Source: Celeribacter baekdonensis
GTDB lineage: Bacteria > Pseudomonadota > Alphaproteobacteria > Rhodobacterales > Rhodobacteraceae
Reading direction: 5' to 3'
DNA: 64,000 nucleotides
Assembly: GCF_900102315.1 (NCBI RefSeq)
Contig: NZ_FNBL01000002.1
Location: forward strand, 283,194 to 347,193
Shown: in pieces, positions 44,077 through 52,158 of the stretch
How the letters are laid out: each line of letters begins with the position of its first letter
Position numbering within the stretch: the stretch's first letter is position 1
Position numbers and translations under genes: made by a program
The notes under the pieces: model-generated
The model's database searches: none
The model's input: the letters and a program-made list of their open reading frames with translations, nothing else
Told to the model about the DNA's origin: nothing

Positions 44077-44658
44077 ATGGTGGCCCACATGCGTGTGCTC
44101 GTCTGGCATGGTAACATAGAAACAACGGCGCGTTGGCAGGTTGCGTTTGGTCAAAATGGCCATACTGTTCGGCGTGCGCGTTCTTCCGAAACGGCCATGG
44201 ACTATTTGCGCGCTGAACCCTTTGATATGCTTATTTTCGATTTGGTGGTTGGGCGTGAAAGTGGCCTTGCCGTTGCTTTGATGGCGGAATTTCACCAACC
44301 CAACATGTGTTCGATCCTGATCGCGGGCCACCAAGAGGGCACACATAAGGATATCGAAATCGAAAGCGGTCTTTTCGCCCGTCTGGCCAGTTTGCGCTGT
44401 GTGCTTGGGGTCGAGACGCCGGTTCGTGATCTGGTCACCATCGCCGAAGAAATCCTGCGCAAGCCGCAGGACAGATGTGACCTGTTGCGCCAAAGCGTCC
44501 CGCAGATTTGCGCGTCTTGTGAGGTGAGTGCCGGTTGTCTGGCCCGGTCTGAAACCTCCGTCTCACAGATGGCCGCGCCAGCGGTTCCGATGGTCGCTCC
44601 CTTGCGCCGCCGCCGCCAGCAACAGGCACAAAGCATGCTTTCAGAACCGATGTCATAA
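44077..44658 (+). CDS. Degenerate receiver-domain protein
   Basis: 193 residues. The first 125 follow the response-regulator fold (VLVWHGNIETTARWQVAFGQNGHTV, then FDMLIFDLVVGRESGLAVALM). The usual N-terminal acidic pair is replaced by W-H-G and the conserved Lys is absent, so ordinary phosphorylation is doubtful although the central Asp remains. The tail has three Cys (CASCEVSAGC) and a basic run RRRRQQQ. No output domain. The ATG follows GGAGGGG. Role unknown. Confidence 0.72.
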   Translation: MVAHMRVLVWHGNIETTARWQVAFGQNGHTVRRARSSETAMDYLRAEPFDMLIFDLVVGRESGLAVALMAEFHQPNMCSILIAGHQEGTHKDIEIESGLFARLASLRCVLGVETPVRDLVTIAEEILRKPQDRCDLLRQSVPQICASCEVSAGCLARSETSVSQMAAPAVPMVAPLRRRRQQQAQSMLSEPMS

Positions 44659-44695
44659 CATCGGACACGCGCCGCGACTTCGTTGATCCCAGGCG

Positions 44696-44743
44696 GACAC
44701 AGTATCGCCTGTTCCATAACAGACGCAGTATCGCCTGTTCCAT
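44696..44743. repeat. 22-bp near-tandem duplication
   Basis: GACACAGTATCGCCTGTTCC plus AT and its copy GACGCAGTATCGCCTGTTCC plus AT are offset by 26 bases with one mismatch, just beyond the pseudo-receiver gene and before tRNA-Gly. Confidence 0.8.
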
Positions 44744-44767
44744 CAAGGAGACATTGTGAGAAAGAAT

Positions 44768-44842
44768 TGGAGCGGGCGAAGAGATTCGAACTCTCGACCC
44801 TAACCTTGGCAAGGTTATGCTCTACCCCTGAGCTACGCCCGC
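44768..44842 (-). tRNA. tRNA-Gly (anticodon GCC), downstream copy
   Basis: 75 bases with encoded CCA on the minus strand. Acceptor GCGGGCG pairs with CGCCCGC, the D arm is GCTC-AGGGGTA-GAGC, and the anticodon loop TTGCCAA gives GCC. It is identical to the copy at 44934-45008. Confidence 0.97.
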
Positions 44843-44933
44843 TCGGCGTGTCCCGTAACGTGGGTCTGACGTTTCCCTTGGGGTTCCGATTTGGGATCGG
44901 AGGGAAATTGACCCCTCTCCATATGGAGAGAGT

Positions 44934-45008
44934 TGGAGCGGGCGAAGAGATTCGAACTCTCGACCCTAACCTTGGCAAGGTTATGCTCTACCCCTGAGCT
45001 ACGCCCGC
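44934..45008 (-). tRNA. tRNA-Gly (anticodon GCC), upstream copy
   Basis: Identical in sequence to the other tRNA-Gly 166 bases away, in the same orientation, so the two are probably co-transcribed. A palindrome CTCTCCATATGGAGAG lies just past its 3' end and may be a processing hairpin. Confidence 0.97.
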
Positions 45009-45323
45009 TTCCTTGGGTGAGGCGTGAGATATGAAATCCCGCCCGAAGCTGCAAGAGGAAAATGGGCCTTTGGTCGGATTTTTTCGATTTGCTACGATTT
45101 GCGGCGGTTTGGCCTATGGGAAAGGGCACAGAGGGCGGGGGCGTCAGATGCGGGGGCATTCTGCCGCAGTGTATTTGGTATTTTTAAAATATATCTTTGA
45201 TTTGGATTAAAGACAGCACGGTCCGATCCCGCGCATGTCAGTGATGAACCTGAACACCTATGCGCCCATGTCCGCCTCGGCCTGTCCAAGAGCCATGCGG
45301 GGATGGGTCCCCGGAGACCGTAA
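45009..45323. other. Intergenic region upstream of the SQR-like gene
   Basis: About 315 bases holding the tRNA-Gly promoter (minus) and that of the flavoprotein (plus). A very AT-rich stretch at about 45175-45212 is a likely promoter area. A 30-codon frame from 45235 ends by ATGA overlap with the flavoprotein start but has no ribosome site. Confidence 0.5.
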
Positions 45324-46457
45324 ATGACCCATATCATGATCCTTGGCAGCGGCTTTGGCGCGCTCACCGCCGTGCGCGAGATTCGCAAGGCCAAGATGGA
45401 CGCGCAGATCACCGTTGTCTCGCCCAACACCCACCTCACCTATTTGCCCAGCCTGATCTGGATGCCCTCCGGCATTCGCACCGCCAAAGACATCGACGTC
45501 GATCTGTCGCGGTTCTTTGCCCGCGAGCGGGTCGATTGGCATGAGGGCCGCGTGGTCTCTGTGTTCGACAATGGCCGCACGGTCGAAACCGATACGGGCA
45601 CTTTGACCAACGATCACCTGATCATCGCCACCGGCGGGCGCTACCTCAAAAAGCTCCCCGGTCTGGCCGAACATGCGATCATTCCCTGCGAAGGGGCGAT
45701 CAACGGCCAGATCATCCATGACCGCATCCGCGATATGGCCGGCGGCACCATCGCGCTGGGCTTTGGCACCAACCCGAAAGAGCCGCAAGCGGTGCGCGGC
45801 GGACCGATGTTTGAATTCCTCTTTGGCATCGACACGATGCTGCGCCAGCAGGGGCGGCGTGACCGGTTCAAGCTGGTGTTTTTCAACGGCTCGGATCGCC
45901 CCGGTCAGCGCTTGGGGGATCGCGCCGTCGAGGGGCTTTTGAACGAGATGCGCAAACGCGATGTCTCGATCCATATCGGCGCAAAACCCATTCGCATTGA
46001 GGCCGACAAGGTGGTGACCGAACGCGAAGAGATCCCCGCCGATCTGGTGCTGTTCATGTCCGGGCTGACCGGGCCGACATGGCTGGACAACACCGATCTA
46101 CCGCGCTCGGAGGGGGGCTTTATTCAGGCCGATGAAAAATGCCGCGTGGTCGGATGGCCCGATACCTATGTGGTGGGCGACACGGGCTCGTATCCCGGGC
46201 CGTCGTGGTTGGCGAAACAGGCACATCAGGCGGATTTACAGGCGGTGGCGGCCGTGGCCAATATCGGTGATGTGTTGGCCGGGCGCGAGGCGAGCCATAC
46301 ATTCAAGGCCGAACTGGTGTGTATTGTCGATTCCGTGAACAAGGGTATCCTTGTGTTTCGCAATGAAAAACGGGCGTTCACCCTGCCAAGTTGTCGGCTG
46401 TTTCATTGGGCCAAACGCTATTTTGAATGGCATTATTTACGGGCCTATCGCCACTAA
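45324..46457 (+). CDS. Sulfide:quinone oxidoreductase-like FAD protein
   Basis: 377-residue flavoprotein. The N-terminal FAD motif is ILGSGFGALTAVREI, ATGGRY is the second dinucleotide-fold element, and TYVVGDTGSYPGPSWLAKQAHQA is the FAD-binding C-terminal motif of the SQR/NDH-2 superfamily. Cys occur in IIPCEG, DEKCRVV, ELVCIVD and LPSCRLF; two could be the redox pair of an SQR, but I cannot assign them firmly. It would act at the membrane on sulfide or related thiols and quinone. GGAG precedes the ATG by 7 bases. Confidence 0.8.
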   Translation: MTHIMILGSGFGALTAVREIRKAKMDAQITVVSPNTHLTYLPSLIWMPSGIRTAKDIDVDLSRFFARERVDWHEGRVVSVFDNGRTVETDTGTLTNDHLIIATGGRYLKKLPGLAEHAIIPCEGAINGQIIHDRIRDMAGGTIALGFGTNPKEPQAVRGGPMFEFLFGIDTMLRQQGRRDRFKLVFFNGSDRPGQRLGDRAVEGLLNEMRKRDVSIHIGAKPIRIEADKVVTEREEIPADLVLFMSGLTGPTWLDNTDLPRSEGGFIQADEKCRVVGWPDTYVVGDTGSYPGPSWLAKQAHQADLQAVAAVANIGDVLAGREASHTFKAELVCIVDSVNKGILVFRNEKRAFTLPSCRLFHWAKRYFEWHYLRAYRH

Positions 46458-46463
46458 TCGCCG

Positions 46464-47039
46464 CTAAAGGGACGCACGCGTGCGCGCATAGTGCAACGTG
46501 TTGTGAAACTGCGCGGGCTGTTTGGTTGGGTTGCGATAGCTGTGCGGTTGATCGGCGGCAAATCGCACCGCGTCGCCCTCGCCATAGCGGGTCCATTCCC
46601 CTGTCAGCAAAAGCTCGATCGCGCCTTTGGTAACAAAAATATCCTCGACCACACCGCTGTCATGGGGCTGAGACACATGGGTTTGCCCCGGCTCCAACCG
46701 GATCAAAAATGTCTCTGAGCCAAAAATCGGATCAAAGGCGAAAATCGGGTGAAAGCTGATGCTGTCCTCAAACCGCACCTCGGGTCGGGGGCGCGGTCCT
46801 GTGCGGGCGGTTGTGGGCGTCACCCGGTCCTCGATCAGCGCGGTGAGCGGCAGGTGAAACCCCTTGGCCAATTTCCACAGCGTTGCCAGCGTCGGTGAGG
46901 ATTCGCCACGCTCGATCTGTCCCAACATCGCCTTGCTCACCCCGGTCAACTCCGCCGCCTGCGACAGGCTGAGGCCGACCTCGGTGCGGATGGATTTGAG
47001 GTTGAGTTGGATGGGCAGGGCAGAGGGGGAATTTGGCAT
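46464..47039 (-). CDS. XRE-family regulator with C-terminal cupin domain
   Basis: 191 residues. The helix-turn-helix spans LSLSQAAELTGVSKAMLGQIERGESSPTLATLWKLA; the cupin domain has EPGQTHVSQPHDSGVVEDIFVTKGAIEL and FAADQPHSYRN. Such two-domain regulators sense a small ligand through the cupin. It is divergent from the BenE gene, with a tandem 16-bp repeat between them, so BenE is the obvious target. The ATG at 47039 is chosen; 47060 is an alternative. Confidence 0.88.
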   Translation of the reverse strand: MPNSPSALPIQLNLKSIRTEVGLSLSQAAELTGVSKAMLGQIERGESSPTLATLWKLAKGFHLPLTALIEDRVTPTTARTGPRPRPEVRFEDSISFHPIFAFDPIFGSETFLIRLEPGQTHVSQPHDSGVVEDIFVTKGAIELLLTGEWTRYGEGDAVRFAADQPHSYRNPTKQPAQFHNTLHYARTRASL

Positions 47040-47067
47040 TTTGATCGGCTGTCCTCTCAAAGAGCTT

Positions 47068-47099
47068 GTGCGCTATAACGTCCGTGCGCTATAGCGTCC
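47068..47099. promoter_or_regulatory. Tandem 16-bp operator candidate between regulator and benE
   Basis: GTGCGCTATAACGTCC (47068-47083) is followed at once by GTGCGCTATAGCGTCC (47084-47099), differing at one base. It lies in the divergent promoter region of the XRE-cupin regulator and the BenE transporter. Confidence 0.5.
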
Positions 47100-47166
47100 A
47101 CATTAAGATGGCGCAGGCCCCAACGCAAGCCCGCGCCAAACACTCCCGGTCAAAAGGCTTAAATCC

Positions 47167-48333
47167 ATGTCAGGATTGAAACTCTCCCATCTCGTCTCCG
47201 GCGCCATCGCCGTGCTATTGGGCTACACAAGCAGCGTCGCGATCATCTTTCAGGCCATCGACGTTTTGGGCCTGAGCCATGCGCAGGCCAGCAGTTGGAT
47301 GTTGGCGCTGGGGCTTGGCATGGGCCTCTCGACCCTGATTCTCACCCTGCGCTACCGGATGCCGATCCTGACCGCATGGTCCACTCCGGGCGCAGCCCTT
47401 TTGGTGCTTAGTCTACAAGGTGTGAGCGTGTCTGAAGCCATTGGTGCCTTTCTGTTTTGTGGCGCGCTTTTGACCCTGACGGGCCTCAGCGGGTGGTTCG
47501 AAAAACTCGCGCATCTGATCCCCGAAGCCATCGGCAGCGCGATGTTGGCGGGCATTCTGTTTCGCTTTGGCCTTGGGGTGTTTTCCTCGATGGAAGACAA
47601 CCTGCCGCTTGTGGCGCTGATGTGTGCGGTTTATCTGGCCGGGCGGCGCTGGTTTGCGCGGTTTGCCATTCCCTCGGTGCTCTTGGCGGGCATCGTGTTT
47701 TGTGCGCTCACCGGGGCGTTTGTCACCGACACGGTGTTCGAATTTTCCCTTGCCATACCTGTCTTTACCTTGCCCAGTTTCTCGCTCTCGGCGCTGATCG
47801 GCATCGGCGTGCCGCTTTATATCGTCACCATGACCTCGCAAAACATGCCCGGCGTCGTCACGATGAAGGCGGCGGGATACGCGCTCCCGGTGTCCTCCGC
47901 CATCACCGTAACCGGGCTGACCACGCTCATCCTCGCGCCGTTTGGCGGCTATGCCTTTAACCTGGCGGCGATCACGGCGGCGATTTGTGCCGGGGCTGAG
48001 GCCGATGAAAATCCGACGACCCGGTGGAAAGCGGCCATGGTCACCGGCGTGCTTTATTGCATGGTCGGCCTGATGGGGGCAGCAGTGATCAGCCTGTTTG
48101 TCATCGCACCAAAAGCCCTTGTCGTCACCATCGCCGGGCTTGCGCTTTTGAACACGATCAGCGCGAGCCTGAGTGCGGCACTGGCCGCGCCCGCGCATCG
48201 CGACGCCGCTTTGGTGACCTTTATGACCACCGTGTCGGGCATCAGTTTCATGAGCATTGGCGCACCTGTCTGGGCCTTGCTGTTTGGCGCTTTGACCTCA
48301 TTGGTTTTGACGCAGAGCCGCGCCCGCGCATAA
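47167..48333 (+). CDS. benE: BenE-family benzoate/H+ symporter
   Basis: 388-residue membrane protein with about 12 helices. LLGYTSSVAIIFQAIDVLGLS, ILTAWSTPGAALL, YIVTMTSQNMPGV and NLAAITAAICAGAEADENP are BenE hallmarks. The family imports benzoate with protons, but many members lie outside benzoate pathways and no degradation genes are nearby, so the substrate is open. Confidence 0.92.
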   Translation: MSGLKLSHLVSGAIAVLLGYTSSVAIIFQAIDVLGLSHAQASSWMLALGLGMGLSTLILTLRYRMPILTAWSTPGAALLVLSLQGVSVSEAIGAFLFCGALLTLTGLSGWFEKLAHLIPEAIGSAMLAGILFRFGLGVFSSMEDNLPLVALMCAVYLAGRRWFARFAIPSVLLAGIVFCALTGAFVTDTVFEFSLAIPVFTLPSFSLSALIGIGVPLYIVTMTSQNMPGVVTMKAAGYALPVSSAITVTGLTTLILAPFGGYAFNLAAITAAICAGAEADENPTTRWKAAMVTGVLYCMVGLMGAAVISLFVIAPKALVVTIAGLALLNTISASLSAALAAPAHRDAALVTFMTTVSGISFMSIGAPVWALLFGALTSLVLTQSRARA

Positions 48334-48358
48334 AAAGCCCCGCTGGAGCGGGGCTTTT
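48333..48358. terminator. Bidirectional intrinsic terminator
   Basis: AAAAGCCCCGC (48333-48343) and GCGGGGCTTTT (48348-48358) form a perfect 11-bp stem around TGGA. U runs exist on both strands, serving benE (plus) and the pyruvate carboxylase gene (minus). Confidence 0.93.
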
Positions 48359-48376
48359 AAATGGGTTTTCAGAGAC

Positions 48377-51300
48377 TTATTCGAATTCGACCAAAAGGTC
48401 CTTGGCGTCGATCTGGCTTGCCGGGTTGACGTTGACCGCCTTGATCACGCCATCTTGGTCGGCGTTGATCGAGGTCTCCATTTTCATCGCCTCGATGGTC
48501 AGCAATACGTCGCCCTTTTTGACCTTTTGGCCCGCAGCCACGGCCACAGTCGCCACAACGCCGGGCATCGGCGCGCCGATGTGTTTGGGGTTGCCCAACT
48601 CGGCCTTGGGCCGTGCGGTGGTGGTGGAGGCGGCGGAGCGGTCTTTGACGCGCACGGTGCGCGGCTGGCCGTTCAGTTCAAAAAACAGTTTGACCTCGCC
48701 CTTTTCATCCGGTTCGCCCAGAGCCTGACAGCGGATTTCCAAGGTCACGCCGGGATCAATCGACACCGAAATCTCTTCGCCCATTTCCATGCCGTAGAAA
48801 AAGTTTTTCGTCGGCAGAGTGCGCACCGGGCCGAAGTGGTCGTGGCGGTCCATGTAATCGGTGAAGACTTTGGGGTACATCAGATAGCCATTCAGGTCTT
48901 CGTCATCAATCACGCTGTCCTCAAACTTGGCGGCCAGTTCTTTGCGCGTCGCTTCCAAATCCACTGGCGGCAGGTGTTTGCCGGGGCGTTCAAGGTTGGG
49001 TTTCTCTTTACCCAGAACCTTTTTCAGGATCGTGTCGGGGAAGCCATTCGGCGGCTGGCCCAAATTGCCCCGCATCATGTCGATCACCGACTCCGGGAAG
49101 GCCACATCATGTTTCGGGTCCTCGACCTGAGCACGGGTCAGGCCTTGGGAGACCATCATCAGCGCCATGTCGCCGACCACTTTCGAGGAGGGCGTGACCT
49201 TGACGATGTCGCCGAACATCATGTTCACATCGGCGTAGGCCTGTGCGACCTCATGCCATTTTTCCTCCAAACCCAGCGAGCGCGCCTGGGCTTTGAGGTT
49301 GGTGAACTGACCACCGGGCATTTCGTGTAGATAGACCTCGGAGGCGGGGGCTTTGAGGCCGCTTTCAAACGCCGCATATTGGCCGCGCACCGCTTCCCAA
49401 TAGTTGGACAACTCGCGGATGGCGGAAATATCAAGTCCGGTGTCGCGTTCGGTGAACCGCGTGGCTTCGACGATGGAGCCCAAACAGGCCTGCGAGGTGC
49501 CACCAGAGAAGGCGTCCATCGCAGCGTCGATTGCGTCCACGCCGGCGTCGGCTGCGGCCAGAATCGTCGCGGCGGCTGCGCCCGAGGTGTCATGGGTGTG
49601 GAAGTGGATCGGCAGGCCGACCTCTTCTTTCAGCGCCTTGACCAAAATCCGCGCCTGCGCCGGTTTCAACAGGCCCGCCATGTCTTTGAGACCCAAGACA
49701 TGCGCGCCCGCGGCCTTCAAATCCTTGCCCATCTGGACATAGTATTTCAGGTCATATTTGGCGCGCGCCGGATCGAACAAATCACCCGTGTAACAGATCG
49801 TGCCTTCGCAGACCTTGCCCGATGCGATCACCGCATCCATTGCCACGCGCATGTTTTCGACCCAGTTGAGACTGTCGAACACGCGGAACACATCGACGCC
49901 GGTTTCCGCCGCCTGTTTCACAAAACTCTGCACCACATTGTCGGGATAGTTGGTGTAACCAACGCCGTTTGACGCGCGCAACAGCATTTGCGTCATCAGG
50001 TTTGGCATCTTTTCGCGGATGTCGCGCAGGCGCTGCCACGGGCATTCCTGCAAGAACCGGTAAGCCACGTCAAAAGTCGCGCCGCCCCAACATTCGACCG
50101 AGAACAGGCCCGGCAGGTTGGCGGCATAGGCGGGGGCGGCGTTGATCATGTCGATCGAGCGCATCCGGGTGGCCAAAAGCGATTGATGACCATCGCGCAT
50201 GGTGGTGTCGGTGATCAAAAGCTGCGGTTGCGCGAGCATCCAATCGGCCACCGCTTGCGGGCCTTTTTCGTCCAAAAGCTGCCGCGTGCCGGGTACGGGC
50301 GTTTCCACCCGCAACGCCGGGATCACCGGCTGGCGCGCATCGGCTGCGGGTTTGGGGCGGCCCAAGGTTTCGGGGTGGCCGTTGACCGTGATCTCCGAAA
50401 GATAGGTCAGGATTTTCGTCGCACGATCCCGGCGCGGTTTGAAATCAAACAGCGACGGCGTGTCGTCGATGAATTTGGTGGTATATTCATTGCCGAGGAA
50501 AATCGGGTGTTTCAAAAGGTTTTCGACAAAGGCGATGTTGGTGGACACGCCACGGATGCGGAATTCGCGCAACGCCCGGTCCATCCGCGCAATCGCCGCC
50601 TCAGGGGTCGGCGCCCATGCGGTCACTTTGGTGAGCAAGCTGTCGTAATAGCGGGTGATCACCGCGCCCGAATAGGCCGTGCCGCCATCCAAACGGATGC
50701 CCATGCCGGTGGCGGAGCGATAGGTGGTGATGCGGCCATAATCGGGGATGAAATTGTTCGTGGGGTCTTCGGTCGTGACCCGGCATTGCAGCGCGTGACC
50801 GTCGAGTTTCACGTCATATTGCGACGCCACACCCGTGGCCTCGACCAAGGATTTGCCCTCGGCAATCAGGATCTGTGCCCGCACGATGTCGATGCCGGTG
50901 ACCTCTTCGGTCACCGTATGTTCGACCTGCACGCGCGGGTTGACCTCGATGAAATAGAATTTGCCCGTGTCCATATCCATCAGGAATTCGACCGTGCCAG
51001 CGCATTCGTAATTCACAAATTCGCAGATGCGTTTGCCGAGGTTACAAATCTCTTCGCGCTGGGTCTCAGAAAGGTAGGGGGCGGGGGCGCGTTCGACGAC
51101 CTTTTGGTTGCGGCGCTGGACCGAACAATCGCGCTCATAGAGGTGATAAATGTTACCTTGGCTGTCGCCCAGGATTTGCACCTCGACGTGACGCGCGCGG
51201 ATGATCATCTTTTCAAGATAACCTTCACCATTGCCAAAGGCCGATACGGCTTCGCGCCGCCCCTCTTTGACCTTTTCTTCCAACTCCTCGGCGTTCATGA

Positions 51301-51820
51301 TTGGACGCATCCCGCGCCCGCCGCCGCCCCAAGAGGCCTTGAGCATCAAGGGAAAGCCGATCTCGGCCGCCTCTTTGCGGATCGCGTCCCAATCATCGCC
51401 CAACACATCCGTCGCCGGGATCACCGGCACGCCCGCCTGCACCGCGACTTTGCGCGCGCTGGCCTTGTCGCCCAATTGGCGCATGGTTTTGGCTTTGGGG
51501 CCGATGAAGGTGATGCCCGCTTCGGTACAGGCATCGACGAAATCGGGGTTTTCGGACAAGAGACCATAGCCGGGATGGATCGCATCCGCGCCAGATAATT
51601 TGGCGACGCGGATGATTTCCTCGATCGAGAGATAGGCCGCAACAGGCCCCATGCCTTCACCGATTTTATAGGCCTCGTCGGCCTTGAACCGGTGCAACGA
51701 CAACTTGTCCTCTTCGGCGTAGATGGCGACCGTGCGTTTGCCCATTTCATTGGCGGCGCGCATGACGCGGATCGCGATCTCGCCCCGGTTGGCTATCAGG
51801 ACTTTTTTAAAGTTCGCCAT
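48377..51820 (-). CDS. pyc: Pyruvate carboxylase
   Basis: 1147-residue biotin enzyme converting pyruvate to oxaloacetate. Domain order: biotin carboxylase (1-460; KVLIANRGEIAIRV, the ATP-grasp glycine loop ASWGGGGRGM, FIEVNPRVQVEHTVTEE), carboxyltransferase TIM barrel (about 540-810; TTMRDGHQSLLATRMR, HFHTHDTSG), allosteric/linker region, and biotin carrier with IEAMKMET near the C-terminus. Full length and intact. The upstream 338 bases have several TTTGC/GCAAA elements. Confidence 0.98.
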   Translation of the reverse strand: MANFKKVLIANRGEIAIRVMRAANEMGKRTVAIYAEEDKLSLHRFKADEAYKIGEGMGPVAAYLSIEEIIRVAKLSGADAIHPGYGLLSENPDFVDACTEAGITFIGPKAKTMRQLGDKASARKVAVQAGVPVIPATDVLGDDWDAIRKEAAEIGFPLMLKASWGGGGRGMRPIMNAEELEEKVKEGRREAVSAFGNGEGYLEKMIIRARHVEVQILGDSQGNIYHLYERDCSVQRRNQKVVERAPAPYLSETQREEICNLGKRICEFVNYECAGTVEFLMDMDTGKFYFIEVNPRVQVEHTVTEEVTGIDIVRAQILIAEGKSLVEATGVASQYDVKLDGHALQCRVTTEDPTNNFIPDYGRITTYRSATGMGIRLDGGTAYSGAVITRYYDSLLTKVTAWAPTPEAAIARMDRALREFRIRGVSTNIAFVENLLKHPIFLGNEYTTKFIDDTPSLFDFKPRRDRATKILTYLSEITVNGHPETLGRPKPAADARQPVIPALRVETPVPGTRQLLDEKGPQAVADWMLAQPQLLITDTTMRDGHQSLLATRMRSIDMINAAPAYAANLPGLFSVECWGGATFDVAYRFLQECPWQRLRDIREKMPNLMTQMLLRASNGVGYTNYPDNVVQSFVKQAAETGVDVFRVFDSLNWVENMRVAMDAVIASGKVCEGTICYTGDLFDPARAKYDLKYYVQMGKDLKAAGAHVLGLKDMAGLLKPAQARILVKALKEEVGLPIHFHTHDTSGAAAATILAAADAGVDAIDAAMDAFSGGTSQACLGSIVEATRFTERDTGLDISAIRELSNYWEAVRGQYAAFESGLKAPASEVYLHEMPGGQFTNLKAQARSLGLEEKWHEVAQAYADVNMMFGDIVKVTPSSKVVGDMALMMVSQGLTRAQVEDPKHDVAFPESVIDMMRGNLGQPPNGFPDTILKKVLGKEKPNLERPGKHLPPVDLEATRKELAAKFEDSVIDDEDLNGYLMYPKVFTDYMDRHDHFGPVRTLPTKNFFYGMEMGEEISVSIDPGVTLEIRCQALGEPDEKGEVKLFFELNGQPRTVRVKDRSAASTTTARPKAELGNPKHIGAPMPGVVATVAVAAGQKVKKGDVLLTIEAMKMETSINADQDGVIKAVNVNPASQIDAKDLLVEFE

Positions 51821-52158
51821 CTCGCAGTCTCCCCTGTGACGCTGAAATTTTCATCAGGTTAGGGATTTCTGCAGTGCAGTAAATCCCCAAAACAACGGAT
51901 GGTCGCCGAGGCATTGGAAACAGGTGTTCAAAAGCTGCACAAAGGTGCCGTAACTGGATGTGTCGGTACAATAATTTGCAGTTTAGCAAAATATATTCAG
52001 CTCATTAGCAAATAAGGCCTGCGAAGGTGCCGCATTTTGCAAACCTGCCATTTGATCAGATTTTGCAGGGCAAAAAAGGGGGAATCGCTGCCCCAAAGAG
52101 ATGAAAAATTCCCCTTTGGGGCTAGGGTTTGGATCGGTCTGCGATCCCGTCTTCGAAC
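51821..52158. other. Upstream region of pyc with TTTGC/GCAAA elements
   Basis: 338 bases without a gene between the MFS transporter end and the pyc start. It contains inverted TTTGC/GCAAA pairs and further single half-sites, plus an AT-rich segment with AAAATATATTC near 51988. It should hold the pyc promoter. Confidence 0.6.
51975..52075. promoter_or_regulatory. Cluster of TTTGC/GCAAA sites, possible ScfR-type operator
   Basis: TTTGC-N6-GCAAA (51975-51990), TTAGCAAAT (near 52005), TTTTGCAAA (near 52035) and TTTTGC-AGG-GCAAAA (52061-52075). The short-chain acyl-CoA regulators PccR/RamB/MccR bind TTTGCAAA-like elements, so control of anaplerotic flux by such a regulator is plausible. Confidence 0.42.

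Noticed and set aside
44292-44978. 228-codon minus-strand frame over tRNA-Gly
   Set aside because: Reads through two tRNA genes and the antisense of the pseudo-receiver; product contains duplicated tRNA-derived peptides.
49988-51598. 536-codon plus-strand frame
   Set aside because: Antisense shadow of the biotin carboxylase part of pyruvate carboxylase.
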